64,000 nucleotides of DNA from Streptomyces sp. TRM70350. GTDB lineage: Bacteria > Actinomycetota > Actinomycetes > Streptomycetales > Streptomycetaceae. How positions within the stretch are numbered: the stretch's first letter is position 1; each line of letters begins with the position of its first letter. Where the stretch lies: NCBI RefSeq assembly GCF_019219825.1, contig NZ_JAHUXH010000001.1, positions 186,001 to 250,000 of the forward strand, in the 5' to 3' direction. This document shows, in pieces, positions 7,724 through 18,376 of this stretch. Made by a program: the position numbers and the translations under genes. The notes beneath the pieces are model-generated. The model had not been told where the DNA came from. It worked only from the letters and a program-made list of their open reading frames with translations, and made no database searches.

Positions 7724-8506
7724 TCACCCGGCGACCGGCTCCAGCACCCGCCCGGCCCGCTCGGCATGGAGCGCCGCCTCAGCAGTCCGCCGTACCCGCG
7801 ACGTCCGCCACAGCCACACCACATCCCGCCCGAACGACCACACCAGCAGCCCCAACGCCAGCGCCACCACCGCCGCGTTCGCCGCCCACGGCAGCAGGTC
7901 CGCCCCCGCCACCAGCAGGAACACCCCCTGCGCCGCGGCCACCGTCTTGCGTGCCGTGCTCGGCGGCAGCGGCGCGTTCAGCCACGGCAGGAAACGGGCC
8001 GCCGCGACGAAGGCGTACCGCATACCGCCGATCAGCAGCACCCACGGCCCCAGTGACATCGACACATACACACTCAGGACGAGGATCAGAAACGCGTCGA
8101 CCTCCATGTCGAACCGCGCCCCGAGCGCCGACGACGTGCCCGTCCGCCGCGCGACCTTGCCGTCCACCCCGTCGAGGATCAGCGCCACCGCCGTCAGACC
8201 GACCAGCAGCGTGACCGGCGGCGCGCTCTCGAAGGAGTCGGCGACCAGCGCGGTCACCCCGCCGACCAGGGTGGCCCGGCCGAGGGTGACCCGGTTGGCC
8301 GGGCCGAACGAGCGCAGCCCCGACCGGTGCAGGGCCCGCGAGAGCACCGCCCAGGTGGCGACGGCGAAGGCGAGGCCGGTCAGCCAGCCCGCCGGTCCCA
8401 TGCCGATCGCCGATCCGAGCACGGCCAGCAACAGGATCTGCACGCCCGCGCCCATCGCGGTCTCCTGCTGGACCAGCCTCGCGTCATACGTGTTGTTCAG
8501 GGCCAC
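7724..8506 (-). CDS. CDP-alcohol phosphatidyltransferase family membrane protein
   Basis: 260 residues from the GTG at 8506, with GGAGG eight bases upstream. The complete family signature D-G-x2-A-R-x8-G-x3-D-x3-D is present near residue 110 (DGKVAR...GARFDMEVD), so the enzyme should be active. About six to seven membrane segments surround it. The family swaps CMP of a CDP-linked lipid or polyol for an alcohol, making phospholipid head groups or inositol-phosphate products. It diverges from the dehydrogenase gene across 109 bases and probably belongs to the same pathway, which would hint at a lipid- or polyol-phosphate product. Confidence 0.88.
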   Translation of the reverse strand: MALNNTYDARLVQQETAMGAGVQILLLAVLGSAIGMGPAGWLTGLAFAVATWAVLSRALHRSGLRSFGPANRVTLGRATLVGGVTALVADSFESAPPVTLLVGLTAVALILDGVDGKVARRTGTSSALGARFDMEVDAFLILVLSVYVSMSLGPWVLLIGGMRYAFVAAARFLPWLNAPLPPSTARKTVAAAQGVFLLVAGADLLPWAANAAVVALALGLLVWSFGRDVVWLWRTSRVRRTAEAALHAERAGRVLEPVAG

Positions 8507-8615
8507 CGCACATTCCTCCGGCCAGGTGACAGAGTCGATCAACGCCGCGTACTGTGCGCGGCCTGTGCACACCTCGGTACGTGAACCACTTGCCGATCGT
8601 TCAGGAGGCCCGCCG

Positions 8616-9596
8616 ATGATCCGCGCCGCACGTGCGTTCTGGCTCAGCTGCCCCGGGCACGGGGAGACACGGGACGTCGAGCTTCCGGATCCCGCCGAGG
8701 ACGAGGTGCTGGTCCGCACGCTCTACTCCGGCGTCAGCCGCGGCACCGAGACGCTGGTCTTCCGGGGCGGGGTGCCGCGGAGTCAGTACACGGCCATGCG
8801 GGCACCGTTCCAGGAGGGCGACTTCCCGGGGCCGGTGAAGTACGGCTACCTCAACGTCGGGATGGTGGAGGAGGGACCGGTGGACCTGGTGGGCCGTACC
8901 GTCTTCTGCCTCTACCCGCACCAGACGCGCTACGTCGTCCCCGCCGCCGCCGTGACACCGGTACCGGAGCACGTGCCCGCCGCCCGTGCCGTACTCGCCG
9001 GGACCGTGGAGACCGCCGTCAACGCGCTGTGGGACGCGGCGCCGCTGATCGGCGACCGGATCGCCGTGGTCGGCGGCGGCATGGTCGGCTGCTCGGTGGC
9101 CGCGCTGCTGGCCCGCTTCCCGGGCGTGCGCGTGCAGTTGGTGGACGCCGACCCCGGGCGGGCCGAGGTCGCCGAGGCGCTCGGCGTGGACTTCGCCGAG
9201 CCCGCCGACGCGCTCGGCGACTGCGACCTCGTCGTGCACGCCAGCGCGACCGACCAGGGCCTCGCCCGGTCGCTGGAACTCCTCGCCGCCGAGGGGACGG
9301 TGATCGAACTGAGCTGGTACGGCGACCGGCGCGTCGCCCTCCCGCTGGGCGAGGCCTTCCACTCCCGGCGCCTGACGATCCGCAGCAGCCAGGTCGGCAC
9401 CGTCTCCCCGGCCCGCGCCGGCCGCACGTACGCCGACCGGCTCGCCCTCGCCCTCGACCTGCTCGCCGACCCGGCGCTCGACGTGCTCGTCACCGGGGAG
9501 TGCGCCTTCGAGGAACTCCCGGACGTGCTGCCCCGGCTCGCCTCGGGGCAGATCCCGGCGCTCTGCCACCGGGTGCGGTACACGGACGAGGCCTGA
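8616..9596 (+). CDS. Medium-chain dehydrogenase/reductase (zinc-dehydrogenase-like)
   Basis: 326 residues from the ATG at 8616 with AGGAGG ahead. It has a GroES-like N-terminal half (TLYSGVSRGTETLVFRGG) and a Rossmann half with the nucleotide loop VVGGGMVGCSVAAL near residue 155 and an acidic residue after the next strand (VDAD). The usual catalytic zinc Cys/His residues are not evident; the loop resembles BchC-like members. It should oxidise or reduce a carbonyl or alcohol with NAD(P). It is the first gene of the plus-strand run, 105 bases before the tetrahydropterin-synthase-like gene. Confidence 0.86.
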   Translation: MIRAARAFWLSCPGHGETRDVELPDPAEDEVLVRTLYSGVSRGTETLVFRGGVPRSQYTAMRAPFQEGDFPGPVKYGYLNVGMVEEGPVDLVGRTVFCLYPHQTRYVVPAAAVTPVPEHVPAARAVLAGTVETAVNALWDAAPLIGDRIAVVGGGMVGCSVAALLARFPGVRVQLVDADPGRAEVAEALGVDFAEPADALGDCDLVVHASATDQGLARSLELLAAEGTVIELSWYGDRRVALPLGEAFHSRRLTIRSSQVGTVSPARAGRTYADRLALALDLLADPALDVLVTGECAFEELPDVLPRLASGQIPALCHRVRYTDEA

Positions 9597-9638
9597 CCTG
9601 GAACCGCCTGACCTCAGAAAAGACGTACGAGCCGCTGA

Positions 9639-11265
<1,627 letters not shown>

Positions 11266-11269
<4 letters not shown>

Positions 11270-12546
11270 ACGGAACGACGACGGCTGCGCAGGACACGGG
11301 GAACGCCGGGAGCATCCCTCCCCGACCGGGGGCGAGGGGTGCGGCGAACGAGCGGGACGGCTCGCCGAACGTGCCGCTGCGCGGGCCGGGCGCGAGCGGC
11401 CCGGAGGGCGGACCGGCGAGCGGGCGGGAGCGGCGGGAGCCTGCCACTGCCGAGGGCGCCCCACCAGCCGGGCCTCGCCCGGGGCAGCCGGACGCCGAGG
11501 CCGTCCGCGGCTCGGGGCCGCAGAACACCCCGGTCGGCTCCCGGGCCGGCCGCCAGGGGGCTGCCGCTGGTTCCGGGCCCGCCGCGCACGCCGCCGTGCA
11601 CCCCGCCGACTCCGCGTCCGCTCCCACGCCCGTCATCCCGGGTGCGGGCCCCGTCGCCCCCCGCCCGGGCGAGCGCCCCACTCTGCGGCTGCGCGACTCG
11701 GAACCCGGTGACGAGCAACCCCGGTACGCCCCCGAGTGGCTGGAGCTGCGGGAGGGGGCCGATGCGGCTGCGCGGGCGCACGAGTTGCTGGATCCGTTGC
11801 GGATCCGGCTGGCCAATCTGCCGGGGCGGGCCGACGGGCTCGTCGTCCACGACCTGGGGTGCGGCACCGGGTCGATGGGACGGTGGCTCGCGCCCCGCCT
11901 CGACGGGGCCCAGCACTGGATCCTGCACGACCGCGACCCCTACCTCCTGCACTTCGCCGCCGTCGCCTCCCCGCGTTCCGCCGCCGACGGCAGCCGTGTC
12001 ACCGTCGAGACGCGGCGCGGTGACGTCGCCCGCCTCACCCCGGACGCCCTCGCCGGTGCCTCCCTCGTCACCGCCTCCGCACTGCTCGACGTCCTCACCC
12101 GCGAGGAGGTCGACACGCTCGCCGCCGCCTGCGCCGGGGCGGGCTGCCCGGCGCTGCTGACGCTCTCCGTGGCCGGCCGGGTCGACCTCACCCCGGAGGA
12201 CCCGCTCGACGCGGAGATCACCGAGGCGTTCAACGCCCACCAGCGCCGCACCGGCCTGCTCGGACCGGACGCGGTCACGGCGACGTGCGAGGCGTTCACC
12301 GAACGCGGCGCGACCGTCCACGTCCGGCCCAGCCCCTGGCGGCTCGGGCCCGGCGAGACCGAGCTGACCACCCAGTGGCTGCGCGGCTGGGTGGGCGCCG
12401 CCGTCGAAGAGCGCCCGGAGCTGGCGGCAACGGCCGAGAAGTACCTGGCCGCCCGTCTGGCGGCCTGCGCGGCGGGCGAGTTGCGCGTCACCGTCCACCA
12501 CAGCGACCTGCTGGCGCTGGCCCGCCCGACCGGCCGAGCGTCATGA
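11266..12546 (+). CDS. SAM-dependent methyltransferase-like protein with long disordered N-terminus
   Basis: 426 residues; the ATG overlaps the glycosyltransferase stop (ATGA). Residues 1-145 are Pro/Gly/Ala/Arg-rich low-complexity sequence without predicted structure. The methyltransferase fold starts near 185 with motif I (VVHDLGCGTGSMGRWLA), an acidic strand end (ILHDRDPY), GDVARLTP and ASALLDVLTREEV. These are Rossmann methyltransferase marks. The substrate is unknown. It is coupled to the next gene by another ATGA overlap. Confidence 0.86.
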
Positions 12547-14321
12547 GCGCGCCGACGGTGAGCGCCCGTACGACGACAAGGACGGCTCACGCCTCCCCCC
12601 GCCTCACCGCGCGCGCCCTGCGCACCCACCTCGGCACCCTGGCCGGCGTCGCCATCCTCGCCGTCCTGCTGTGGCGCATGGGCACCGGCGTCTTCCTGGA
12701 CGGGCTGCGCCGGATCGACGCCCCGACGCTGCTGGCGGCGCTCGGCATCGGCCTGGTCACCACCGCGTTCAGCGCCTGGCGTTGGCGGCTGGTGGCGCGC
12801 AGCCTGCACATCAGGCTGCCGCTCGGACCGGCGCTGGCCGACTACTACCGCGCCCTGTTCCTCAACGCCGCCCTCCCCGGCGGCGTCCTCGGCGATGTGC
12901 ACCGGGCGGTACGGCACGGGCAGAGCACCGGCGACCTCGGCCGTGGCGTCCGCTCGGTGGTCCTCGAACGGACCGCCGGTCAGATCGTGCTGGCCGCGGT
13001 GGGGGTGGCGGTCCTGCTGACCGTCCCGTCCCCGGTGCTCGCCGAGACCCGGCACGTCGCCCTGCTGCTGATGTTCGCCGCGGTCGGCGCCCTCGCGGTC
13101 GGCCTCGCCCTGCGCATGAACCGGACGCCCGCCGCCCGCCGGCGCCGCGCCCTTCTCGACGAGGCCCGCGACGCCCTGCTCTCCCGTCGCAACGGGCCCG
13201 GCGTCATCGGCTCGTCCGTCGCGGTCCTCGCCGGGTACGTGGCGATGTTCCTGCTCGCCGCCCGCGTCACCGGCACCGCCGCCTCCGTCACCGTACTGCT
13301 GCCGCTCGCGGTGCTCGCCCTGCTCGCGATGAGCCTGCCGCTCAACGTCGGCGGATGGGGTCCGAGGGAGGGCGTCACCGCCTGGGCGTTCGGCGCCGCC
13401 GGACTCGGCGCGAGCAACGGCCTGACCGTCGCGGTGGTGTACGGCGTACTGAGCTTCGTGGCCAGCCTGCCCGGCGCCGTCGTCCTCATCGCCCGCTGCT
13501 GCAAACCCCTGAACCCCGCCCCCGGCCGCGACCACCCCCACTCACCTGCCACCACACCCGGCAGCGACTCCGCTCCCTCGGCTCCCGCCGCACTTGGCGG
13601 CGACTCCGTTCCCTCGGCTTCCGCCGTGCCCGGTGGCGACTCCGTTCCCTCGGCTTCCGCCGTGCCGGGCCATGACTGCCTCCGCTCGGCTTCCGCCGCA
13701 CCTGGCGGCGACTGCCTCCGCTCGGTTTCCGTCGTGTCCGGTGGTGACTTGGTTGGGTCGGCTTCCGTCGTGCCGGGCCATGACTGCCTCCGCTCGGCGT
13801 CGGCCGCACCTGGCGGCGACTGCCTCCGCTCGGTTTCCGTCGTGTCCGGTGGTGACTTGGTTGGGTCGGCTTCCGTCGTGCCGGGCCACGACTGCCTCCG
13901 CTCGGCTTCCGCCGCGTCCGGTGGCGGTTCCGTTCGCTCGGCTTCCGTCGCGTCCGGCCACGGTCACGCCTGCTCGCCAGCGGCCCCGCCCGGTCGCGAC
14001 CACGCCCGCTCGCCTTCCGTCGCGGCCGACCGCGACAACCTCCGCTCGCCAGCCGCCCGGCCCGGCCACGACTACCTTCGCTCGGCTCCCGCCGTACCCG
14101 AACGCGACTACGCCCGCCCGCCTTCGCCCGCACCAGGCCGCAACTGCCCCCGCTCGCCCTCCGCCACCCCCGACCGCGACTACGCCCGCTCGGTGTCCGC
14201 ACTCTCCGACGTGAGCAGCGCGAAATACTCCCCGAACGATTCCGCGAGACTCGCCAGCAGCGCCTTCCCTTTATCCGCGTCGCCCAACGAAGGACGGCCT
14301 ATGACCCCCGAATCGGTATAG
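12543..14321 (+). CDS. Flippase-like (LPG-synthase/AglD-type, UPF0104) membrane protein with a repeat tail
   Basis: 592 residues; the ATG overlaps the methyltransferase stop. Residues 25-325 form about eight membrane segments with the family marks PGGVLGDVHRAVRHG and LPLNVGGWGPREGVTAW. Relatives include lysyl-PG synthase flippase domains and glycolipid transport proteins of S-layer glycan pathways. From residue 328 the protein becomes 19 copies of a 12-residue repeat. It ends at 14321, beyond the convergent creatininase stop at 14180, a 142-base antisense overlap. The natural end could be earlier if the repeat expansion displaced a stop. With the glycosyltransferase it suggests a membrane-exported glycoconjugate. 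Confidence 0.8.
   Translation: MSAPTVSARTTTRTAHASPRLTARALRTHLGTLAGVAILAVLLWRMGTGVFLDGLRRIDAPTLLAALGIGLVTTAFSAWRWRLVARSLHIRLPLGPALADYYRALFLNAALPGGVLGDVHRAVRHGQSTGDLGRGVRSVVLERTAGQIVLAAVGVAVLLTVPSPVLAETRHVALLLMFAAVGALAVGLALRMNRTPAARRRRALLDEARDALLSRRNGPGVIGSSVAVLAGYVAMFLLAARVTGTAASVTVLLPLAVLALLAMSLPLNVGGWGPREGVTAWAFGAAGLGASNGLTVAVVYGVLSFVASLPGAVVLIARCCKPLNPAPGRDHPHSPATTPGSDSAPSAPAALGGDSVPSASAVPGGDSVPSASAVPGHDCLRSASAAPGGDCLRSVSVVSGGDLVGSASVVPGHDCLRSASAAPGGDCLRSVSVVSGGDLVGSASVVPGHDCLRSASAASGGGSVRSASVASGHGHACSPAAPPGRDHARSPSVAADRDNLRSPAARPGHDYLRSAPAVPERDYARPPSPAPGRNCPRSPSATPDRDYARSVSALSDVSSAKYSPNDSARLASSAFPLSASPNEGRPMTPESV
13524..14207 (+). repeat. 19 in-frame copies of a 36-bp (12-residue) repeat
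   Basis: Consecutive units of exactly 36 bp run from 13524 to 14207 with consensus G-x-D-x-x-R-S-x-S-x-x-P. Units 5-7 and 8-10 form a nearly identical 108-bp higher-order duplication (GHDCLRSASAAP, GGDCLRSVSVVS, GGDLVGSASVVP). Late units drift (DRDNLRSPAARP, ERDYARPPSPAP). The last unit overlaps the 3' end of the minus-strand creatininase gene. Confidence 0.92.
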
Positions 14322-14968
14322 GCGGACATCCCCAGGCTGAGCAGATGACGACGGTCGTCCGCGACGAAATCGGCGGTCTCATGGCCGGGCCTGACCAGTT
14401 CCGGATGAGTGTGCAGCAGGACGGAGGTCTCGATTTCCCCCGCGTGCATGTCGGTGAGCAGCGAGGTCCGCACCCCGGCCCGCTCCCGCGCCGTCTCCCA
14501 GTCCTCCGCGGCGGGGAACAGCGCCATTCGCTCACCCCGCGCGGAGGATTCCTGAACGACGTTTCCCAGGACATAGTTTCCGCCGTGCCCGTTGACCACG
14601 ACCAGCGCCTCGACGCCCGACCGGCGGAGCGACTCGGCTATGTCCCGTATCACCGCGTGAAGGGTCACCGAGGAAATGCTGACGGTCCCCGGCCAGCCCG
14701 CGTGCTCGTGCGAGCAGGAGATCGTCACCGGAGGAAGGAGGTGCACCGGGTATGTGTCGGCGATCTCCCGCGCGACGGCGCAGGCGACGAGCGTGTCCGT
14801 CGCCAACGGAAGGAAAGGGCCGTGCTGTTCGAAACTCCCCACGGGAAGGACGGCGACCTGCCGTGAGACATCGGCGCCCCGCGTCCGTACGTCCTCCGTG
14901 GTGTCCCCGGGCACCAGCCCGTGCCGCACCGCACCGGATCCAGCCGACCGAATTCCCGAACCACTCAT
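14180..14968 (-). CDS. Creatininase-family amidohydrolase (candidate FAPy deformylase, ArfB/MftE-like)
   Basis: 262 residues from the ATG at 14968 with GAAG close by. The metal ligands of the creatininase fold are all visible: Glu47 and His49 in GSFEQHGPFLPL, Asp58 in ATD, His128 in VVNGHGGN and Glu178 in HAGEIETS. The archaeal relative ArfB removes formate from FAPy nucleotide made by GTP cyclohydrolase III; MftE works on peptides. The start lies only 38 bases from the divergent GTP cyclohydrolase II gene whose predicted product is FAPy, so deformylation of that compound is the best guess. The 3' end is overlapped by the repeat tail of the membrane protein. Confidence 0.85.
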   Translation of the reverse strand: MSGSGIRSAGSGAVRHGLVPGDTTEDVRTRGADVSRQVAVLPVGSFEQHGPFLPLATDTLVACAVAREIADTYPVHLLPPVTISCSHEHAGWPGTVSISSVTLHAVIRDIAESLRRSGVEALVVVNGHGGNYVLGNVVQESSARGERMALFPAAEDWETARERAGVRTSLLTDMHAGEIETSVLLHTHPELVRPGHETADFVADDRRHLLSLGMSAYTDSGVIGRPSLGDADKGKALLASLAESFGEYFALLTSESADTERA

Positions 14969-15006
14969 TTCTTCACGGCCTTTCGTCTCTGCTTAGGAAC
15001 CAGATC

Positions 15007-15666
15007 ATGACAGAAAACATCGGCGTCATAGGCAAGAAGTCAGCGCAGCGCACCGGCGTGGAACGCGTCGTAAATGCCCCGCTGCCCACGGTGTACGGGC
15101 AATTCCGGGCGGTCGGCTACCTCGACCACGACCGCGGCGACGAACAAGTGGCCCTGGTCCACGGCGACATCGGCACCGACGACGTCCTCACCCGGCTGCA
15201 CTCGGAGTGCCTGACCGGCGACGCCTTCGGCTCCCAGCACTGCGAGTGCGGCGACCAGCTCGCCTCCGCGCTGCGCGCCGTCGCCGCCGAAGGAAGCGGC
15301 GTCGTCGTCTACTTGAGAGGGCACGAGGGCCGCGGCATCGGCCTGCTCGCCAAGCTGCGCGCGATGGCCCTGCAGGCGGAGGGCCTGGACACCGTCGAGG
15401 CCAACCTGGCGCTCGGCCTGCCGGTGGACGCCCGCGACTACGGCGTCGCCGCGGAGATCCTGCGCGACCTGGGGGTGGCGAGCGTCCGCCTGATGTCGAA
15501 CAACCCGCGCAAGCGGGAGGCGCTGCTGCGGCACGGCATCACGGTCGCCGAGCAGGTGCCGCTGCTGATTCCGCCGTGCGAGAACAACATCACGTATCTG
15601 CGGACGAAGCGGGAGCGACTGGACCACCATCTGCCCCACCTGGACGCGGTCGCGCACTGGTCCTGA
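15007..15666 (+). CDS. GTP cyclohydrolase II paralogue, predicted FAPy-forming type (Met120)
   Basis: 219 residues from the ATG at 15007. Zinc ligands Cys68, Cys79 and Cys81 (HSECLTGDAF; HCECG), the GTP loop RGHEGRGIGL and MSNNPRK are intact, so GTP ring opening should work. At the position of Escherichia coli Tyr105 (KIRAYALQ) this protein has Met120 (KLRAMALQ). From memory, the S. coelicolor paralogue SCO6655 has the same Met120 and stops at the formylated pyrimidine FAPy instead of losing formate. The enzyme is therefore unlikely to serve riboflavin synthesis and probably starts the pathway of this block. Confidence 0.93.
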   Translation: MTENIGVIGKKSAQRTGVERVVNAPLPTVYGQFRAVGYLDHDRGDEQVALVHGDIGTDDVLTRLHSECLTGDAFGSQHCECGDQLASALRAVAAEGSGVVVYLRGHEGRGIGLLAKLRAMALQAEGLDTVEANLALGLPVDARDYGVAAEILRDLGVASVRLMSNNPRKREALLRHGITVAEQVPLLIPPCENNITYLRTKRERLDHHLPHLDAVAHWS

Positions 15667-15716
15667 CCCCGGGCCGGGGGTGTCCTGACGGGACAGACGG
15701 GGGACACAGGAGAGCA

Positions 15717-15738
15717 GCCCCGGCGGCCGGGCCGGGGC
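15717..15738 (+). terminator. Hairpin after GTP cyclohydrolase II gene
   Basis: GCCCCGGC (15717-15724) and GCCGGGGC (15731-15738) form a perfect 8-bp stem with a 6-base loop. No T run follows, as is common in Streptomyces. It lies between convergent genes ending at 15666 and 15914, a stretch with no other recognisable feature. Confidence 0.5.
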
Positions 15739-15913
15739 AACCGTTGCCAGTCCCCGCCGAGCTCACCAGCTCGGCGTGCCCAGCCGGCTGACCGACCCGG
15801 CCAAGGCCCGCCGTCCCTGGACGGCCCGCTGCCGCCGGGCCTCAGCCGTGCGGCCGGGACGGCGGCCCGGTCCGAGGAGGGGCGCGCGGAACCGGAGCGT
15901 GAGGGGATCCGGT

Positions 15914-17149
15914 TCACGCGTCCTTGAGCGCCTCGTGGACCAGCTGCTTGAGGTCCCGGAACATCGTGTGCGAGGTCCGCGGCCGCACCTGCGTCATGAA
16001 CTGCACCGTCAGATCCCGGCTCGGGTCGACCCAGAACGTCGTGGTCGCCACCCCGCTCCAGCCGAAGGTGCCGAGCCCGGCGGGCGCCAGTGTGCGGGCC
16101 GGGTCGATCACGACGGAGACGCCGAGTCCGAAGCCGACGCCGTCGTTGCCGGGCTCGTCGTGGGCCGGGCGGCTGCCGAAGGAGCGCAGGTCGGCGCCGC
16201 CGGGCAGCTGGTTGGCGGTCATCATGTCCACCGTCTCCGGGGCGAGCAGCCGCGCCCCGTCGAGTTCGCCGCGGCGGCGCAGCAACTCCATGAAGCGGTG
16301 CACGTCGTACGCGCTCGCCACCATGCCGCCACTGCCCGACAGGAACCGCGGCCGGCCCCGCAGCGGCAGTCCGGGGATCGGCTCGATCCCGGTGCCGTCC
16401 TCCTTCTCGCCGTACATCTCGGCCAGCCGGGCGGCCTGTTCGTCGCTGACCTGGAATCCGGCGTCCGGCATCCCGAGCGGGCCGAAGATCCGCTCGGCGA
16501 AGTGCACGTCGAGCGGCTGCCCGGACACCACCTCGATCACCCGGCCGAGCACATTGCTGGCCACCGAGTAGTTCCACTGCGTGCCCGGCTCGAACTGCAG
16601 CGGCAGGCTCGCGTACACGTCGATCGTCTCGGCCAGGTTCGCGCCCGGTGGCACCGACGACTCCAGACCGGCCCCGCGGTAGAGGGCGTCGACGGGATGG
16701 GTGTGGTAGAAGCCGAAGGTCAGGCCCGAGGTGTGGGTCATCAGGTGCCGGACGAGTATCGGCCCGTCGGCCGGGTGGGTGCGGGTGTCCGCCCCGGAGC
16801 CGCTCTCGTAGACCCGCGCGTCGGCGAAGGCCGGGAGATACCGGGCGACCGGGTCGTCCAGCGACAGCCGTCCCTCCTCCATGAGCATCAGCGCGGCGAC
16901 CGACGTGACCGGCTTGGTCATCGAGTAGATCCGCCACAGCGTGTCGGGCTCGACCGGCAGCCCGGCGGCGAGGTCGCGGTGGCCGTGCGTGGTGAGGTGC
17001 GCGACCCGGCCACCGCGGGCGACACAGATGAGGAAGCCGGGCAGGCGGCCCTCGTCGACGTAGTGGGCGAAGTGCTGGTCGAGCCGGTCCAGCGCCTTCC
17101 CGTCCAGCCCCACCTCGCGCGGGTCCACCTCTTGTCGCAGCAGTGCCAT
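15914..17149 (-). CDS. Serine hydrolase, class C beta-lactamase/EstB family
   Basis: 411 residues from the ATG at 17149 after GGAGGTGGGG. Catalytic motifs are intact: SMTK (S-x-x-K, near residue 77), the Tyr motif WNYSVASN (Y-x-N type, near 193) and a late SGVATTTFWV region in place of KTG. No signal peptide is visible, so it is probably cytoplasmic. Members are esterases, D-aminopeptidases or lactone hydrolases more often than true beta-lactamases. The gene stands alone next to the MFS remnant. Confidence 0.9.
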   Translation of the reverse strand: MALLRQEVDPREVGLDGKALDRLDQHFAHYVDEGRLPGFLICVARGGRVAHLTTHGHRDLAAGLPVEPDTLWRIYSMTKPVTSVAALMLMEEGRLSLDDPVARYLPAFADARVYESGSGADTRTHPADGPILVRHLMTHTSGLTFGFYHTHPVDALYRGAGLESSVPPGANLAETIDVYASLPLQFEPGTQWNYSVASNVLGRVIEVVSGQPLDVHFAERIFGPLGMPDAGFQVSDEQAARLAEMYGEKEDGTGIEPIPGLPLRGRPRFLSGSGGMVASAYDVHRFMELLRRRGELDGARLLAPETVDMMTANQLPGGADLRSFGSRPAHDEPGNDGVGFGLGVSVVIDPARTLAPAGLGTFGWSGVATTTFWVDPSRDLTVQFMTQVRPRTSHTMFRDLKQLVHEALKDA

Positions 17150-17216
17150 CGCCCCACCTCCGCTTTCGTTCGTCGAGGTGCGATCGGAGATACCCCCGAC
17201 CGTGCGCCCTCAGACC

Positions 17217-18290
17217 TCATCGTCGCCCAGGAATCCGCACACCGTCGGAAAGATGATCGTGATGTGCCCGACTCGCGATCTTCGTCTCGGCGCGGCCCGG
17301 CAGCAGGAGAGCCGCCACCGCACCGGCCACGGCGACTCCCGCGAGGGCGAGCAGCGGCACACGGCCCGCGCCCATGAGCGCCGTGGCCATCGCCACGCCG
17401 AGCACCGGCCCGACGTTCATCGCCGTCTGCTGCAGACCGCCCGCCACTCCGGCCGACGCCACCGGGGCCTGCCGTACGACGACATGGGTCGCCGCCACCA
17501 TCACCGTGCCGACCCCGGCCCCGAGCAGCGCGAAACCGACGCCGAGGGGGAGCGGGCGGGCGGCGACGAGCACGAGGACGCCCGGGGCGAGGACGGTCAT
17601 CGCCGCCACGGTCGTACGGCGGGCGCCCGCCCGGCGCAGCAGCACCGCGCACACGGGTGCCGCCGTGATCATCAGCACCGCGAGCGGCAGGCCGAGCAGC
17701 GCGCTGCGGAGCGGGTCGAGGCCGAGGGCGCGCTGCAGGACGTAGGTGCCGACGAAGAGCGTTCCCGACAGGGCGGCGGATGCGGCGGTGAGTACACCGA
17801 GCGCGGCGGCGACGGGGGGTGGAGCCGATGACGTCCGGTGGGACGAGGGGCCGTGCGGTACGGCGCTCGTGGGCGGCGAACGCCACGGCGGCGAGGGCCG
17901 CCACGACCCACGTCGAGGGCGTCCGGGTGATCAGGGCGTGCACCAGGCAGGCCAGGGCGAGCGCGAGCAGCAGCGCGCCCGGGAGGTCCAGACGGACGGC
18001 CGACGTGCGCTGTTCCTGCCGACTCCCCCTGAGCGCGAGTGAGCCGAGGACCAGCGCCGGGACGACGTTGAGGAAGAACACGGCCCGCCGGCCGAAGGAG
18101 TGCACCAGCGCCCCGCCCACGACCGGACCCGCGGCGGCCGCCAGCCCGATGGCTGCCGTCCGCGCCGCGAGGGGCCCGCGCAGCCGGTCCGGCGGGAACG
18201 CGGCCCGCAGCATGCCGAGCGCGGCGGGCTGGAGCAGCGCGCCGAAGACGCCCTGCGCGATCCGCAGCCCGATTTCTCGGGTTCGTGCAT
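17217..18290 (-). pseudogene. MFS transporter gene, N-terminally truncated and frameshifted
   Basis: Reading from 18290 the minus strand gives RIAQGVFGALLQPAALGMLR and VVGGALVHSFGRRAVFFLN, a DHA2-type MFS interior. At a run of six C (about 17814-17820) the frame breaks. It resumes one base shifted as GTLFVGTYVLQ, GLPLAVLMITAAP and GLQQTAMNVGPVLG, ending at the TGA at 17217. The first hundred or so residues with their start are absent; instead the frame runs into operator-like DNA. One base in the C run would repair the shift, so it could be polymorphic, but the missing N-terminus makes it non-functional. Confidence 0.82.
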
Positions 18291-18326
18291 AGACAGCGTC
18301 TACCGACTTCGCGTAGACACTGTCTG
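18290..18326. promoter_or_regulatory. Pair of TetR-type operator-like dyads
   Basis: TAGACAGCGTCTA (18290-18302) and TAGACACTGTCTG (18314-18326) are near-identical dyads with centres 24 bp apart. Together they also form a 13-bp inverted repeat with one mismatch. Such paired TAGAC..GTCTA dyads suit a TetR-family repressor controlling an exporter, but no such regulator gene remains nearby. The sites may now influence the PPOX gene starting at 18377. Confidence 0.5.
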
Positions 18327-18376
18327 CCTCCAGTCCCGCGGGAATGCGAAGGGATCGCGGCGAGGTTGAGCGAGTC

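Noticed and set aside
7431..7824. Minus-strand proteins encoded by the 33-bp repeats (HQPHGQSEAA repeats)
   Set aside because: No ribosome site or believable start, and the frames overlap the MFS remnant and the phosphatidyltransferase end.
13542..14202. Arg/Gly-rich minus-strand proteins opposite the repeat tail
   Set aside because: They are reverse readings of the 36-bp repeat and lack starts with ribosome sites.
13524..14207. CRISPR-like or non-coding satellite
   Set aside because: Units keep a 36-bp in-frame period without spacers and continue the coding frame of the membrane protein.
15007..15666. Normal riboflavin-pathway ribA
   Set aside because: Met120 replaces the Tyr required for complete reaction, and no other riboflavin gene is near.
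15914..17149. Antibiotic-resistance beta-lactamase
   Set aside because: No signal peptide and an esterase/EstB-like motif set make a housekeeping or esterase role more likely.
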